DNA of 64,000 bases. Source: Gemmatimonadota bacterium (GTDB lineage Bacteria > Gemmatimonadota > Gemmatimonadetes > Longimicrobiales > Gaopeijiaceae). How positions within the stretch are numbered: position 1 is the stretch's first letter; each line of letters opens with the position of its first letter. Under the pieces are notes generated by a model. The model saw only the letters and a list, made by a program, of their open reading frames with translations. It ran no database searches and was not told the DNA's origin. Below are positions 53,211 to 62,684 of this stretch, one piece after another. The stretch covers positions 149,001-213,000 of the forward strand of contig JACZXQ010000003.1 of NCBI GenBank assembly GCA_022571515.1, given 5' to 3'. Both the position numbers and the translations under genes were made by a program.

Positions 53211-56033
53211 CTAGCGGACCACCAACCTCTTCTTGGAGACGGCTGGCGTGGACATCCCGGGCACCCTGGCCGCCAGACCGACGGTGTACGTACCGGGCTC
53301 CAGGTTCGAGATGTCCAAGATCAGGAACTGTGTCACGGGTCGCTCACGCCGGCTCGAACCCTCCCAGAAGGGTTCGAAGTCGTCGTCATAAGCTGTCCGT
53401 ACCGGCACAGTCTGAGTCGATCCATCGAGCCCGGTCAGGGTTACTTCGACCGAGTACGGCGTCTGTCCCGACCGAAAGCCGTATAGCTCGAAGAGCACAC
53501 CCACCTCGTCGGCATCCACGACCGGCCCGGCAATGGGCCGCATCCAACCGTTGCGCCGCAGGAGCGACTGCGGCGTGGGGCGTGCAGGCTCCACGAACAG
53601 CAAGCCGGACACGCGTGAGTCCGCATCGTCCGCCCGAGCCCTCAGCGGGGCTCGCATGAGCGCAACCAATCCGGTGGGGCTGTGGTACAGCTCGACGGCA
53701 ATCTCGGTGGCATCGCTGGGCACCTCGGTCGAGTACCTGAGCGTGTTGCTGGAGGGGCGAACCGTGGTCCTCGATTCACTCAGCCTCTCCCTGCCCACTC
53801 CCAACACGTAGACGGTCATGTCGACGGCACCGTCCAGATCGGAGAACTCTTCGGGAATGACGCCGTAGATGTCCACTTCCCACGTACCTGGTGCGTTGCC
53901 GCGGAACAGCACGGCCTGCGCCCGAAGGCGGTAGACCATCCTCGCACTTCCCAGGCCGAATCGGTGGGGCACCGACTCGAGGAGATCCTCGAGGTATTCC
54001 TCCGCCTCAGCCGTGATGTCGAGATGCTCGGAACCGACCGCCCGGCGGAACGTGATGTCCGGGCCTGCCCCGTAGCCCCAAAACACCGTCCGGCTGCTCG
54101 AATCTTCCCCGAACGCCCTCACGTTGAGCGGCTGACCGTACCTGATCACCACGTTCGCAGCGGCGTCTTTCAGGTCGCCGAACTTCAGTAGAGCATAGGC
54201 ACCGCGCGCCAGATGTTCGACACGGCGTTCGTTCACCTCGGTGGACAGCACGGGATCGCGGGCGGCCCAAAACGCGCGCTGACTCTCTTCCCGGCTCAAT
54301 CCCCTCACCAACTCATCCGGAGAGCGCCGAGAAGCCTGAAGAGCGCTGACGTCTTCGAGCGCCCGTGCGTCGTTGGTGGGGAGCGCCAAGAGTGCCATTT
54401 CGAACCGTTGTAGCGCCTCTTCGGAATAGCCCAACCGCTGAAGGGCGAGGCCGGACATGAGCAACGCATCGGGATGCCCCTGGGTGGCCATTATGAACCG
54501 TTGCGATGCGTCCAGGAGCTCGATCCAACGCTGTCGATCGGCGAGATCGAGCAGGATTTCGCGATTCGCTCCTACATGCGCCGGTGCGTTCCGCACGGCA
54601 GCGTGGAAGGATCTGAGCATCTCCTGCCGGCGCTGCGACACGGGCGGAAGAATGGGCTCGAATGATTCCTCCAGAATTCTATCGAGCGCGCCCGGGCACA
54701 GGTAGTTCCAGGTGATCAGAACGTCCACTGCGACCTGGTCATCCTCCGTCCCATCTCGGGGCGCCGAACAACTCGAGTCGTGCAACGCCGACGGCGGTAT
54801 CCGACCGAGGTCACTCCACGCCACCCACTCCTGCTTCACGATCTTGCCGCGCTCGTAGTGCAACTCCGCGAGTAGCGCCGTAGCGACATCTCCATTGAGC
54901 CGGGTCGCACGCCGGATGCCCACCTCGTAGAGCCGCCGCGCATCCGCCCACAGGCCCTGCTTGCGACGAATACGACCAAGCGCAAGCAGTGGTGCGGGGT
55001 TGTCGGGGTTATTCCGGATCGCCTCTTCGAGGGCGACGGTGGATGACTCGCGCCAGCGGATCGGCCATATTCCCGCGGGTGGTTCGCCGGCGAGCAGCGC
55101 ACCCACGGTGTGCTGCCACTGGCCACCGGGCATCGCCGCTTCTCCAAGCGAGGCGCGCAGCAGTTCCTCGGCTTCGACCATGCTGGGCGGCGGACTCACG
55201 AACGAGCCGGGTACGAAGCTCTCAGGTAACCGAATCCCTGATTCGAACGGAAGCGACGGACTTGCGGCCGGCGCCTGTCGGTCGGACCCACCTCCGTCTG
55301 CAAAGCCCGTCTCGAACACGAGTGGAAGATCCACCCAGGCTCCGAGGTTCATCCCGGCGCGGCGGGCCGGCGCGAACCGGAGGTCCCCAGCCACCTCCAC
55401 CGCGAATCGATCCAAAGCCTCGACGCCTGAGGTCTCGGCAACCTGCACGAAGTCGACTCCTCCGTTCAGGTTCATCCACAGGTGCATCTGCACCGTACCA
55501 CCGATTCCGGCCTCAGTGAGTTCGGGCGGATAGCGCTCCGCGATGGATCGCTCGTACTCATCCCGATTCAACAACTTCGGAAAGACCACGTCGAGCGGCG
55601 TGGGCCGTGGCGCATTGAAGAGGGGAGCACCAGGTGCGACATCGGATCCATCGAGGTTGACGACCCCATCGGCTGCGGGAGCCTCCTCCCGATCAATCTC
55701 TACAAACGGTATCGGGATGGGCCGCTCGGGAACCGCCACCTGAATGGCGGACTCCGCCTCGGGGTCGTCGACGATGTTCAACAGCCTGGCGATGGACGCG
55801 CGGGCCTGCGGGGCCGAGATGCCCGCGATCATCAGCGCACCCAAGGTAGCCGCGATGGCATGCGCCGGTCGGAACCTACGCTCCACGACGGGCAACGCCC
55901 ACTCACGCTCCAACTCGGCCTCCAACTCCGGACCGAAAGAAGGCCGCTCCTCGATTGTGATCGAGGAGAGTTCCCGATCCAAGAGGGCCAACTCCGGCGG
56001 CAGGTCGAGGTCGCTATCAGTACTGTCTATCAT
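53211..56033 (-). CDS. Membrane-anchored TonB-C/TPR/GWxTD-like fusion, possible anti-sigma
   Basis: 940 residues from the ATG at 56033 (a TTG precedes it by one codon). A charged cytoplasmic N-terminus of about 55 residues is followed by a single membrane segment (HAIAATLGALMIAGISAP, about 57-76). A TonB C-terminal-like domain then follows (about 165-245: GIGGTVQMHLWMNLNGGVDFVQV ... LRFAPARRAGMNLGAW), then TPR-like helices (about 330-560: NPAPLLALGRIRRKQGLWADARRLYEVGI). A GWxTD-like region (about 575-670: FWAARDPVLSTEVNERRVEHLARGAYALLKFG) and beta-rich C-terminal domains complete it. The gene lies 37 bp downstream of a sigma factor, so the N-terminus may bind it; no HxxxCxxC zinc motif is present. 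Domain calls are by eye. Confidence 0.72.
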   Translation of the reverse strand: MIDSTDSDLDLPPELALLDRELSSITIEERPSFGPELEAELEREWALPVVERRFRPAHAIAATLGALMIAGISAPQARASIARLLNIVDDPEAESAIQVAVPERPIPIPFVEIDREEAPAADGVVNLDGSDVAPGAPLFNAPRPTPLDVVFPKLLNRDEYERSIAERYPPELTEAGIGGTVQMHLWMNLNGGVDFVQVAETSGVEALDRFAVEVAGDLRFAPARRAGMNLGAWVDLPLVFETGFADGGGSDRQAPAASPSLPFESGIRLPESFVPGSFVSPPPSMVEAEELLRASLGEAAMPGGQWQHTVGALLAGEPPAGIWPIRWRESSTVALEEAIRNNPDNPAPLLALGRIRRKQGLWADARRLYEVGIRRATRLNGDVATALLAELHYERGKIVKQEWVAWSDLGRIPPSALHDSSCSAPRDGTEDDQVAVDVLITWNYLCPGALDRILEESFEPILPPVSQRRQEMLRSFHAAVRNAPAHVGANREILLDLADRQRWIELLDASQRFIMATQGHPDALLMSGLALQRLGYSEEALQRFEMALLALPTNDARALEDVSALQASRRSPDELVRGLSREESQRAFWAARDPVLSTEVNERRVEHLARGAYALLKFGDLKDAAANVVIRYGQPLNVRAFGEDSSSRTVFWGYGAGPDITFRRAVGSEHLDITAEAEEYLEDLLESVPHRFGLGSARMVYRLRAQAVLFRGNAPGTWEVDIYGVIPEEFSDLDGAVDMTVYVLGVGRERLSESRTTVRPSSNTLRYSTEVPSDATEIAVELYHSPTGLVALMRAPLRARADDADSRVSGLLFVEPARPTPQSLLRRNGWMRPIAGPVVDADEVGVLFELYGFRSGQTPYSVEVTLTGLDGSTQTVPVRTAYDDDFEPFWEGSSRRERPVTQFLILDISNLEPGTYTVGLAARVPGMSTPAVSKKRLVVR

Positions 56034-56070
56034 CAATCAATTGAACCGGTATGATCTATTTCAGTTAATC

Positions 56071-56670
56071 TCATCGGCCATCCCCGGCCGCGGATTCGTC
56101 TATGACTTCCTTCAAGCGCTTCAGCGAACGGTGCAGCCGCACGGCAACAGCGTTGGGGCTGACACCCAGGGCTTCCGCGATCTCGTTGTTGTCGAGCCCT
56201 GATCCGTATCGAAGCGAGAGGATCTCCTGATCCGCTCGGGCTAACAGCTTCGTGGCATTCAGCAGATGTTGGATCCTCTCCTCCTTGAGGACCCGCTCCT
56301 CTTGCGAGGGGAGTTGAGCAACCAGGTCAGGAACCCGATCCAGCGACACATGGAGCGATCCCCTCCGCTTCAACGAGCGCAGGTGATCCGTTACCGCGTT
56401 GCGTGCGATGCGAAGTAACCAAGTGCGAGGCACGGCGCGCTTCGAGTCATAACGCTTGATCGAGCGCAGCGCTTTCAAGAAAACGTCTGACGTGACGTCC
56501 TCAGCCGTCTCGCGTGTCGCCACTCTGAAGCGGACATAACGATACACGGCCGCCCGGTGATCACGATGCCACTGGGCGAAATCTTGCGGCAAGTGTGGCG
56601 CTTGCGGCTCCGAAACTTCGACCCGCAGGGTCGACGACTCGTTGGCGAGCGCCTGCTCCTGTGTTCGCAT
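56071..56670 (-). CDS. RNA polymerase sigma factor (ECF-like)
   Basis: Alternative sigma factor of 199 residues. Region 2 is at about 45-110 (RAAVYRYVRFRVATRETAEDVTSDVFLKALRSIKRYD ... RTWLLRIARNAVTDHLRS). Region 4 is at about 130-190 (LLARADQEILSLRYGSGLDNNEIAEALGVSPNAVAVRLHRSLKRLKEVI). An upstream GTG at 56673 gives one extra codon. A GGGAG lies 2-3 bases before the ATG, closer than usual. It precedes the giant membrane gene and is inserted between gap and pgk. A regulatory target cannot be inferred except the neighbouring gene. Confidence 0.9.
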   Translation of the reverse strand: MRTQEQALANESSTLRVEVSEPQAPHLPQDFAQWHRDHRAAVYRYVRFRVATRETAEDVTSDVFLKALRSIKRYDSKRAVPRTWLLRIARNAVTDHLRSLKRRGSLHVSLDRVPDLVAQLPSQEERVLKEERIQHLLNATKLLARADQEILSLRYGSGLDNNEIAEALGVSPNAVAVRLHRSLKRLKEVIDESAAGDGR

Positions 56671-56746
56671 CACTCCCTTACTACGTCATCTGTTCCTTCA
56701 CGTTACACCACCACCCTCCCGCGCCGGCCTCAGCGAGTTTACCGCA

Positions 56747-57775
<1,029 letters not shown>

Positions 57776-58528
57776 CTACGGAGACTCCGTCATATGAGGG
57801 AAAGCCCGGGTGAACGCCGATAGATAGACTCCGCCGGAGCCCGCGCTCGCGAGCGTCTCTGCGGCCGCTCCTGCAGTTGCACCTGTGGTGAGTACGTCGT
57901 CGACCAGCACGATACACGCGCCCTGGATTCGTGGTTTCGCGTCTTCCCGGACCGAGAATGCACGTCTGACGTTAGCCAGGCGCTGGGAAGGGTGCAAGGA
58001 CACCTGAGTCGTACCGCCAGGGCGGCGAAGGAGGGTGTCTAGAACGGGCTGCCCTGTCACTTCGGCGACCACTTCCGCGAGGAGTCGCGCTTGGTTGTAG
58101 CCCCTCCCGCGCTCCCGCGCTCGAGTCGTCGGCACCGGCACGACGAGGAAGGGCCGGCTCACGCCTGGGTGCACGCCAAGCCTCGCCATACGCTCACCCA
58201 TCACCTCCGCCAAACCGGACCAGCCATCGTACTTGAGCGCGTGCACGAGCGCGTCCGCCGGAGGCCTCAGGATCGAGCACGCCCGCGCTCCCGACAGGGA
58301 CGGCGGCCACCGCACGCATTCCGAACACGCCGCCTCGGCCCTCACTCCCGTCCCGAGTGGGAAATCGCAGCGCACACAACGAGGGTATGGTGGCTCGCGA
58401 AGCGTCGCGGCACAGGCAGCGCAGACCAAGCCCGGCTCACGCTCGGGGGGGACGCGCACGCCACATCCGAGACAAGCCCGCGGAAGGAGGAGGTCCAGAA
58501 GATCCCGGCCGAGTGCCGCGGAGATCAT
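57776..58528 (-). CDS. ComF family phosphoribosyltransferase-like protein
   Basis: Member of the ComF/GntX family, which supports natural transformation in some bacteria and has a predicted type I phosphoribosyltransferase fold. The ATG at 58528 overlaps the aroE stop (ATGA) and gives 250 residues. Cysteines form a zinc-ribbon-like pattern (CLGCG, CAAC, CVRCD, CSEC). VVPVPTTRARERGRGYNQARLLAE is the family core, and CIVLVDDVLTTGATA is the PRPP-binding loop. No other competence genes are in the window. Confidence 0.88.
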   Translation of the reverse strand: MISAALGRDLLDLLLPRACLGCGVRVPPEREPGLVCAACAATLREPPYPRCVRCDFPLGTGVRAEAACSECVRWPPSLSGARACSILRPPADALVHALKYDGWSGLAEVMGERMARLGVHPGVSRPFLVVPVPTTRARERGRGYNQARLLAEVVAEVTGQPVLDTLLRRPGGTTQVSLHPSQRLANVRRAFSVREDAKPRIQGACIVLVDDVLTTGATAGAAAETLASAGSGGVYLSAFTRAFPHMTESP

Positions 58529-59367
58529 ATCCCCGCCACTCTCCGGAGCGCGCCGCGCATCGCCTCGACCGGCGCCGGCCGATCCCACCAACGCTCGAAA
58601 GAGACCGCTCCCTGCTGGATGAGCATCTCCAGGCCATCGGCGGCCCGGATCCCGAGGGCCTCCGCTGCGCGAACGAACGGGGTGGCCTCCGGCCCGTACA
58701 CGAGATCCATGACGGCGCCGGCCCGGGACAGCAGTCCGAGATCCACGGGAAGCGGATCGTCCGCCGACAAACCCAGTCGCGTCGTGTTGACCACGAGATC
58801 GAAGTCCAGACCTTCGACCTCCTGGGCGCGCTCCACCACGCGCACTTTTTCACCTCCGATGCGACGTGATACGGCGCGAGCCCGGTCCACGGTTCGATTG
58901 AGGAGGAAGATCGCTGAGACCTCGGCGTCGAGCAGCGATACCAAGGCCGCACGCGCTGCGCCGCCCGCTCCGAGGACCAACACGCGGAACCCCTTCGGCG
59001 CGTGGCCGAGAAATGACATCAAGGCCCGCCCGAAGCCATCGACGTCAGTGTTGTCGCCGTGGACCTTGCCGTCCACCCCCCAGAACGTGTTGCAGGCACC
59101 GGTCCGCAGAACGGCCTCCGAGGAGATGTCCAACACCGAGGCCGCCTTCTCCTTGTGCGGCAGGGTGACATTCCCTCCCCCACCCGCCCGCGCGATGCCA
59201 CCGATGAAGCCCGGAAGGTCTTTCTCGCTGCACGTGAGCGCTAGGTATACGCCGTCCACACCAGTCTCCCGGAAGGCCGCATTCTGCACGACCGGAGAGA
59301 GCGAATGCTCCACCGGGTCGCCAAGCACCACCAAGAGTCGCGTCCCGGACGTGATCGATCGGGTCAT
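58525..59367 (-). CDS. aroE: Shikimate dehydrogenase
   Basis: NADPH-dependent reduction of 3-dehydroshikimate in aromatic amino acid synthesis. The 280 residues have GDPVEHSLSPVVQNAAFRE (substrate-binding serines), NVTLPHKEKA with the catalytic lysine, the aspartate in DNTDVDGFGRAL, and the NADP-binding LGAGGAARAA. Lacking any recognisable quinate-specific feature, it is best named aroE. It overlaps the phosphatase gene by 4 bases at the start and comF at the end. Confidence 0.94.
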   Translation of the reverse strand: MTRSITSGTRLLVVLGDPVEHSLSPVVQNAAFRETGVDGVYLALTCSEKDLPGFIGGIARAGGGGNVTLPHKEKAASVLDISSEAVLRTGACNTFWGVDGKVHGDNTDVDGFGRALMSFLGHAPKGFRVLVLGAGGAARAALVSLLDAEVSAIFLLNRTVDRARAVSRRIGGEKVRVVERAQEVEGLDFDLVVNTTRLGLSADDPLPVDLGLLSRAGAVMDLVYGPEATPFVRAAEALGIRAADGLEMLIQQGAVSFERWWDRPAPVEAMRGALRRVAGI

Positions 59368-59849
59368 GGGGCGATCGTGGACTGCAAACGGATCAGCATC
59401 TCTTCGACCATCGTGGCGATACGCTCATAGGTGCGGGTATACTCCTCGTCCGAGCCACCGAACGGGTCGGGTACGGTAGGCACTGCGCCGTCCTCGGCCT
59501 CCGGCACAAACGACCCCAGTTGCGCCGCCTTTTCGGCACCCCCCAGGTCGGAGACGTCGTGCATGTGGGTAGGCGACATTGGCAGGATCAAGTTGGCCCA
59601 CTCCACCATTTCGACGGACAACGGTTGGCTCACGTGGGCTTCTAGATCCAGTCCCGCGGCGAACGCCGCCCTGAGGGCTCCTCCGCTCGCGCCACCCCCC
59701 TGATACGCCGACGTGCCAGCGGAGCGGACACTCACGTGATCCCATCCCCGCTCCTGGAACGCCCGCCGCGCGATGACCACCGCCATCGGGCTTCGGCACG
59801 TGTTGCCTGTGCAAACGAACAGCACGTTGAACGGCACTCGCTCACCCAT
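59364..59849 (-). CDS. Low molecular weight phosphatase, YwlE-like (possible protein arginine phosphatase)
   Basis: Small cysteine phosphatase of 161 residues. The P-loop is FVCTGNTCRS with nucleophile Cys13 and Arg19, and the acid is in VPDPFGG. The threonine at position 17 (CTGNTCR) is the residue that marks YwlE-type phosphoarginine phosphatases, where protein tyrosine phosphatases usually have Ile (CLGNICR). It follows the tsaC gene and overlaps it by 8 bp. In Bacillus, tsaC (ywlC) and ywlE are also neighbours. The cognate McsB kinase is not seen in the window. Confidence 0.88.
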   Translation of the reverse strand: MGERVPFNVLFVCTGNTCRSPMAVVIARRAFQERGWDHVSVRSAGTSAYQGGGASGGALRAAFAAGLDLEAHVSQPLSVEMVEWANLILPMSPTHMHDVSDLGGAEKAAQLGSFVPEAEDGAVPTVPDPFGGSDEEYTRTYERIATMVEEMLIRLQSTIAP

Positions 59850-60507
59850 CGCTGCCGGCCTTCACACCTGGGAGCACACAGCGGACACGTTCGAGCGGTA
59901 CCGTGCCTTCCCTCAGCATCACGGGCTGGTCTCCGGAACAGTCGATGATGGTGGACGCCGTCGACGGATCGAGTCGCCCACCATCCAGGATCAGAAGATC
60001 CTTACCCAGGCCGAGCGACTCGACGGCGTCGGCCAGCTCGGCTGACGACAGGGCCGGTGGCTCACCGGGCGCGTTGACACTCGTGGAGATCAACGGCGCA
60101 CGCAACGTGTTCACCAGGTCCGCGATCAGGGGATGCGAGCTCATCCGGACCGCCACGGTTCCCTCGGGGCTCCGGACGCCCGGAGGAAATCGCCCGGTCT
60201 CGTCTCGCAGAACGATGGTCAGGGAGCCGGGCCAGAACACGTCGGCGAGATCATTGGCGGCAGGAGTCCAAGCCAAGTGGTCCACGCTCTCTCGTGACGG
60301 AACGAGCAGAAGGAATGGCTTGTCCGCTTCCCTGTTCTTGGCTGCCACGAGGGCTCCCAGCACTGAGTCCACCACCACACCACCCAACCCATACACCGTC
60401 TCCGTGGGGTAAACCAGCAACCCGCCGGCCTCGAGGTGAACGACGACCGGGCCGAGATCGGGGCTGCCCATCGGATAGGACCTGAAGTCGAGTGTCGCGC
60501 CACTCAC
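59842..60507 (-). CDS. L-threonylcarbamoyladenylate synthase
   Basis: Sua5/YciO/YrdC (TsaC) family enzyme that makes threonylcarbamoyl-AMP for the t6A37 modification of tRNAs reading ANN codons. The 221 residues have GGLLVYPTETVYGLGGVV, KNREADKPFLLLVPS and FWPGSLTIVLRDE, plus the serine-rich STSVNAPGEPPALS. Length suits the short TsaC form with little of the Sua5 C-terminal domain. The gene overlaps ispD by 4 bp. Confidence 0.93.
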   Translation of the reverse strand: MSGATLDFRSYPMGSPDLGPVVVHLEAGGLLVYPTETVYGLGGVVVDSVLGALVAAKNREADKPFLLLVPSRESVDHLAWTPAANDLADVFWPGSLTIVLRDETGRFPPGVRSPEGTVAVRMSSHPLIADLVNTLRAPLISTSVNAPGEPPALSSAELADAVESLGLGKDLLILDGGRLDPSTASTIIDCSGDQPVMLREGTVPLERVRCVLPGVKAGSDG

Positions 60508-61205
60508 CGGTAACCGAGGTCCATCAGCAGCTTCGCGAGCGCCAGATCCTCCGGCCGGGTCACCTTGAGGTTGCTTGCGGGTGACGAGACCATCACGACC
60601 CGGCTGCCGGCGCGCTCGACCACACCCGAGTCGTCCGTGGCGGGCCAGTCCTCAGCGATCGCACGCTCGTACGCGTTCTCCAGCACGCTCCGCGGAAAAG
60701 CCTGAGGTGTCTGTGCGTGCCACAAATCCGTCCGGTCCGGCGTCTCAACGATGTGCCGGTCCTCCCCCACCCGCTTCAACGTGTCCACCGCTTGATATCC
60801 GGCCACCGCGCCCAAGCCTTCGCGCGCAATGCGAATGCACTCCTCGATGACCTCTTTGGACACGAGTGGGCGGGCCCCATCGTGGACGACCACTGTCTCG
60901 ACATCTCCGGGAAGCGCCTGAAGCGCGGACCACACCGAATCTCGGCGGGTCTCACCGCCGGGAACGAGAATGACCCTCGGATCCAGGTCGACGAGAAAGT
61001 CGGGCGGCTCGATCAGATCGTCCTCGGGCAACGCTACCGCCACCGCGACGACCTCGGTCAGGTCCAGGAACGGCCGTATCGACCAGAGGAGTACCGGCTC
61101 ACCCCCCAACTCGAGATACTGCTTGCGCACGCCGCCCATGCGTTTGCCAAGCCCCGCGGCGGGCACGGCGACTCCGACCGCCGCTCCACCCCCGTTAGCC
61201 GGCAC
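60504..61205 (-). CDS. ispD: 2-C-methyl-D-erythritol 4-phosphate cytidylyltransferase
   Basis: Third enzyme of the MEP isoprenoid pathway. The likely GTG at 61205, 11 bp after the dnaB stop, gives 233 residues; the frame runs on to 61868 but inside dnaB. The nucleotide-binding loop VPAAGLGKRMGGVRKQYLELGG is diagnostic, with VVVHDGARPLVS, AQTPQAFP, and TDDSGVVERAG. No strong ribosome site precedes the GTG, so translational re-initiation after dnaB is likely. IspF is 53 kb away. Confidence 0.93.
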   Translation of the reverse strand: MPANGGGAAVGVAVPAAGLGKRMGGVRKQYLELGGEPVLLWSIRPFLDLTEVVAVAVALPEDDLIEPPDFLVDLDPRVILVPGGETRRDSVWSALQALPGDVETVVVHDGARPLVSKEVIEECIRIAREGLGAVAGYQAVDTLKRVGEDRHIVETPDRTDLWHAQTPQAFPRSVLENAYERAIAEDWPATDDSGVVERAGSRVVMVSSPASNLKVTRPEDLALAKLLMDLGYR

Positions 61206-61216
61206 GGGAGCGCCGG

Positions 61217-62665
61217 TCAAACTCCCCCGAAATCGCCCAACGAGGTGTCCACCTCCCGCTGGCTTCCACGGGAGACCGAGTCGAACCGCGTGTAGGCCTT
61301 GTTGAAGTAGAGGTGCACGGTCCCTGTTGGCCCGTTTCGTTGCTTCCCTATGATGAGTTCCGCCTTGCCTTCGATCGAGTTCCCATCCTTGTCGACCGGG
61401 CCAAGGTAGTATTCGGGGCGGTACAGAAACATGACTAGATCGGCATCCTGCTCGATGCTGCCGCTCTCCCTCAGGTCCGAGAGCTGGGGGCGGCGGTCGG
61501 TACGCTGCTCCGGCGCACGGCTGAGCTGGCTGAGGGCCACGACGGGAATCTCCAACTCTCGCGCGAGGGACTTGAGGCCCCGTGAGATCTCGCTCACCTC
61601 CTGGTTGCGGCTCTCCGATCTCCGGTTCCCGGCCATGAGCTGCATGTAATCGATCATCAACATGCCGAGCTCCTTGCCGTCCCGGCGCAGGTCGGCTTGG
61701 AGCCTGCGGGCCTTCGCCCTCATCTCGAGCACGGTGTTGCCGGGCGAGTCGTCGATCCAGAGGGGGGCCGTATTCAGGTGGCCGGCCGCCGCCGCGAGAC
61801 GCTGATACTCCTCCGAACTCAGCTTTCCTTGGCGGAGCTTCAGGGCGTCGACACGGCCCTCGGCACACAGAAGGCGCTGGACGAGCTGCTCCTTGGACAT
61901 CTCCAGCGAGAAGATGGCCACCGGCGTACCGAGCTCGATCGCGGCGTTCTGCGCAATGTTGAGGACCAACGATGTCTTCCCCATGGCCGGGCGCCCAGCC
62001 ACGATGATCAGGTCACCCTTCTGGAACCCCGTCGTCTCGTAGTCGAGATCCGGGTAACCCGTTGCCAACCCCGTGATGCCCGTGTCGGACTCCTGAAGGC
62101 GCTCGATGTGCTCGAATGTGGGCCAGAGGATTTCCTTGATCCAAACGAACCCGTCTCGCGAGTGGCTCTGCGCGACCTGAAAGACCCTCTGCTCGGCATG
62201 GTCCAGCACGTCCTCGACCTGGGCCTCACCCTGCTCGTACACGTCCCTTATGATGCTCGACGCCGCGTCGATCAGCCGGCGCAGGAGCGCCTTGTCCCGC
62301 ACGATCCGGGCGTGGTACTCGATGTTGGCGGCGGTCGGCACGGCGCTCAGCAGCTCGGCGAGATACGTAGCCCCTCCCGTATCCTCGAATTCGTCGGTCT
62401 TCTTGAGCTCTTCGCTGAGCGTGATCACGTCCACCACGTCTCCGCGCTCGAAGAGCCGGACCATCGATCGGAAAAGCCGGCGGTTGGCCTCCCGGTAGAA
62501 CATGGAGTCGTTGACGACTTCCACTGCGCTCGCCACGGCGTCGCCGTCGATCAGCATTCCGCCGAGCACCGAAACCTCGGCTTCGAGCGAGTAGGGGGGC
62601 TGCCGGTCAAAGCCTGTTGCCAGCATGCTTTCCACGGGCGTGGAGACGGCTTCTGGTAGGTTCAT
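61217..62665 (-). CDS. dnaB: Replicative DNA helicase
   Basis: Hexameric helicase that unwinds DNA at the replication fork. The 482 residues have the N-terminal domain (PYSLEAEVSVLGGMLID ... LLSAVPTAANIEYHARIVRDK), the linker, and the RecA-like domain with Walker A GRPAMGKT (224-231), FSLEMSKEQLVQRLL, and the C-terminal LSQLSRAPEQRTDRRPQLSDLRESGSIEQDADLV. No intein interrupts the gene. It is followed by ispD. Confidence 0.97.
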   Translation of the reverse strand: MNLPEAVSTPVESMLATGFDRQPPYSLEAEVSVLGGMLIDGDAVASAVEVVNDSMFYREANRRLFRSMVRLFERGDVVDVITLSEELKKTDEFEDTGGATYLAELLSAVPTAANIEYHARIVRDKALLRRLIDAASSIIRDVYEQGEAQVEDVLDHAEQRVFQVAQSHSRDGFVWIKEILWPTFEHIERLQESDTGITGLATGYPDLDYETTGFQKGDLIIVAGRPAMGKTSLVLNIAQNAAIELGTPVAIFSLEMSKEQLVQRLLCAEGRVDALKLRQGKLSSEEYQRLAAAAGHLNTAPLWIDDSPGNTVLEMRAKARRLQADLRRDGKELGMLMIDYMQLMAGNRRSESRNQEVSEISRGLKSLARELEIPVVALSQLSRAPEQRTDRRPQLSDLRESGSIEQDADLVMFLYRPEYYLGPVDKDGNSIEGKAELIIGKQRNGPTGTVHLYFNKAYTRFDSVSRGSQREVDTSLGDFGGV

Positions 62666-62684
62666 CGCGCGGCCCTAAAACAGA

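Noticed and set aside
61206-61868. N-terminal extension of the ispD frame
   Set aside because: It is inside dnaB in another frame, and the IspD family starts close to the nucleotide loop just after 61205.
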